NCBI GenBank assembly: GCA_007123015.1
Contig: SKSL01000128.1
Location: forward strand, 1-7,046
From: Natronohydrobacter sp.
Lineage (GTDB): Bacteria; Pseudomonadota; Alphaproteobacteria; Rhodobacterales; Rhodobacteraceae
Direction: 5' to 3'
Length of the DNA stretch: 7,046 nucleotides
Position numbers and translations under genes: made by a program. The notes below the pieces were generated by a model. It had not been told where the DNA came from. It saw only the letters and a program-made list of their open reading frames with translations, and searched no databases. How positions within the stretch are numbered: position 1 is the first letter of the stretch; each line of letters starts with the position of its first letter. This document shows, piece after piece, positions 6,013 through 7,046 of the stretch.

Positions 6013-6019
6013 CCCCTCC
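6013..6019 (-). promoter_or_regulatory. Strong ribosome binding site of trxA
   Basis: GGAGGGG on the minus strand, with TTC between it and the ATG at 6009. It is the best Shine-Dalgarno match in the window and fixes the trxA start at 6009 rather than at the upstream in-frame TTG at 6021. It implies high translation of thioredoxin compared with neighbouring genes. Confidence 0.8.
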
Positions 6020-6043
6020 AATCTGAATTAAGTTGGTGATTAC

Positions 6044-7046
6044 CTAAGCTTGTGTTGCGCCGGATTCAAGCGCTGCGCGTGCCAGCGCGGCCTCGATCAG
6101 CGCTGCAGGCAGATGCATCAACTCTGCTGAGGCTGTCCAGAGCAGCGCCACACGGACCGTACGCCCCGGAAAAACCTGCTGCAGCGCTGTCTGATAGGCC
6201 CCCATCTGACGCAACAGCCCTTCAGGCACGTCGTCGGGCTGCGCAGGCTTAGTGCGATTCGACTTGTAATCGACCGCAAGAACATGCTCCGGCGTGACAA
6301 CCAGCCGGTCGATCACCCCCAGCATCGGCTGGCCGAGCAACTCGGCTGTGATCTCGACCTCTGCCAGACTGTCTGGTCCAAACAAGGGCGCAAGATCCGG
6401 CGCGCGCAGGATGCTGGTTGCTTCGGACAAGAGCGCCGCCAGATCCAGCGGCGGCCCTGCGTCACCAGCGGCCAGCAGGTCATGCGCGCGGTCATGCCAC
6501 GCAGCCTCGGGCCAAAGCGGCAGATGTTCAAGCAACAGATGCAATTGCGTGCCACGGTCCAGGGCCATGTCAGCAGTGTCGCCCTGATCCCCCGGCAGCG
6601 CCTTCGCCCCACCCAGAGACGACGGCGACAGCAGTTCCGGCACCGCAGGCGGGGGCGGGGCCAGTTGCCACAGATAGTCGGGCACAGGGGCGGCGGGGGA
6701 CGCTGGCACAGTGGCTTCCACCCCCTGCTCAGGCCAGTCGAGATGCTGATACCGTAGCCCCTGCCCCCCCGGCATGGCACATTCCACGGCCCCGATCTGG
6801 CGCAAACCCTCCCCCATACGGTTATACCAGCTCTCCGGTGCCTCGGCCTTGCCCGCACCCGCGATAATCAGCCAATGCTCGGCCCGCGTCATCGCGACAT
6901 AGAGCAGCCGCGCATCCTCTTCCGCGCCCAGCGCCGCTTGCAGGTCCATGCTTTCGCGCAAGGGGGCGGGTGCGGCATCCGGCGACAGGCGCCACAGGGG
7001 CAGGCCCGCGACCTCGACAATCTGCCCACTGCCCCGCGCGCGACGA
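6044..7046 (-). CDS. addA: Helicase-nuclease AddA, C-terminal part (5' end outside window)
   Basis: The C-terminal 333 residues of AddA, the UvrD/Rep-type helicase and nuclease subunit of AddAB, which resects double-strand DNA ends for RecA-dependent repair. The frame is open to the window edge and the full protein is usually over 1,100 residues, so most of the helicase lies beyond 7046. Helicase motif VI is seen as LLYVAMTRAEHW at about 47-58 of the fragment. The RecB-type nuclease domain follows, with GTQLHLLLEHLP (His169), GVIDRL (Asp246), AVDYKSN (Asp259 and Lys261) and the QxxxY motif QMGAY (Gln280, Tyr284). All catalytic residues are present, so the nuclease should be active. The segment between about 110 and 160 is Pro/Ala-rich and looks like a linker. 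It ends in TAG 34 bp before trxA and probably belongs to an addB-addA-trxA operon, although addB is not in the window. Confidence 0.95.
   Translation of the reverse strand, partial: RRARGSGQIVEVAGLPLWRLSPDAAPAPLRESMDLQAALGAEEDARLLYVAMTRAEHWLIIAGAGKAEAPESWYNRMGEGLRQIGAVECAMPGGQGLRYQHLDWPEQGVEATVPASPAAPVPDYLWQLAPPPPAVPELLSPSSLGGAKALPGDQGDTADMALDRGTQLHLLLEHLPLWPEAAWHDRAHDLLAAGDAGPPLDLAALLSEATSILRAPDLAPLFGPDSLAEVEITAELLGQPMLGVIDRLVVTPEHVLAVDYKSNRTKPAQPDDVPEGLLRQMGAYQTALQQVFPGRTVRVALLWTASAELMHLPAALIEAALARAALESGATQA

Noticed and set aside
6313..6858. 181-residue open frame on the minus strand in a different frame of addA
   Set aside because: It overlaps the AddA nuclease frame, which has all catalytic motifs; the alternative is Arg/Cys/Trp-rich and looks like a frame shadow.

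Overview
The window is a compact, GC-rich stretch of ordinary bacterial chromosome. It most likely comes from an alphaproteobacterium of the Rhodobacterales (Rhodobacter/Paracoccus/Roseobacter group). I base this on the proteins: an aminotransferase very like the Paracoccus aromatic aminotransferase as I remember it, an alphaproteobacterial HslV with an N-terminal extension, and AddA of the AddAB type next to trxA. This is recognition from memory, not a search. There are seven protein genes, two of them cut by the window edges. I see no RNA gene, insertion sequence, CRISPR array or phage gene.

Layout from left to right. (1) The 3' three quarters of xseA (exonuclease VII large subunit) on the + strand, ending at 1164. 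(2) A 75-bp convergent gap holding a weak hairpin and one copy of a 22-bp repeat. (3) A tight minus-strand operon read from 3828 down to 1240: sseA (3-mercaptopyruvate sulfurtransferase), a GNAT acetyltransferase whose start overlaps the sseA stop by 4 bp, and a class I aspartate/aromatic aminotransferase 7 bp further on. (4) A 110-bp divergent promoter region. (5) zapE (AFG1-like ATPase) on the + strand. (6) hslV (protease subunit of HslUV) on the minus strand, convergent with zapE and only 16 bp from it. (7) A 102-bp gap with an intrinsic terminator for trxA and the second copy of the 22-bp repeat, which runs into the hslV ribosome binding site. (8) trxA (thioredoxin 1) and, 34 bp upstream of it, the 3' end of addA (helicase-nuclease), both on the minus strand.

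Functionally, xseA and addA are DNA repair nucleases, and trxA is a general disulfide reductase probably cotranscribed with addA. The sseA-GNAT-aminotransferase operon is the most suggestive unit. An aminotransferase of this type can in principle convert cysteine to 3-mercaptopyruvate, the SseA substrate, so the operon could encode a cysteine-to-sulfane-sulfur route with an acetyltransferase of unknown substrate between the two enzymes. hslV stands without hslU next to it. No undescribed multi-gene system is evident. The points worth a second look are the operon, the GNAT protein, the repeat pair and the unlinked hslV.
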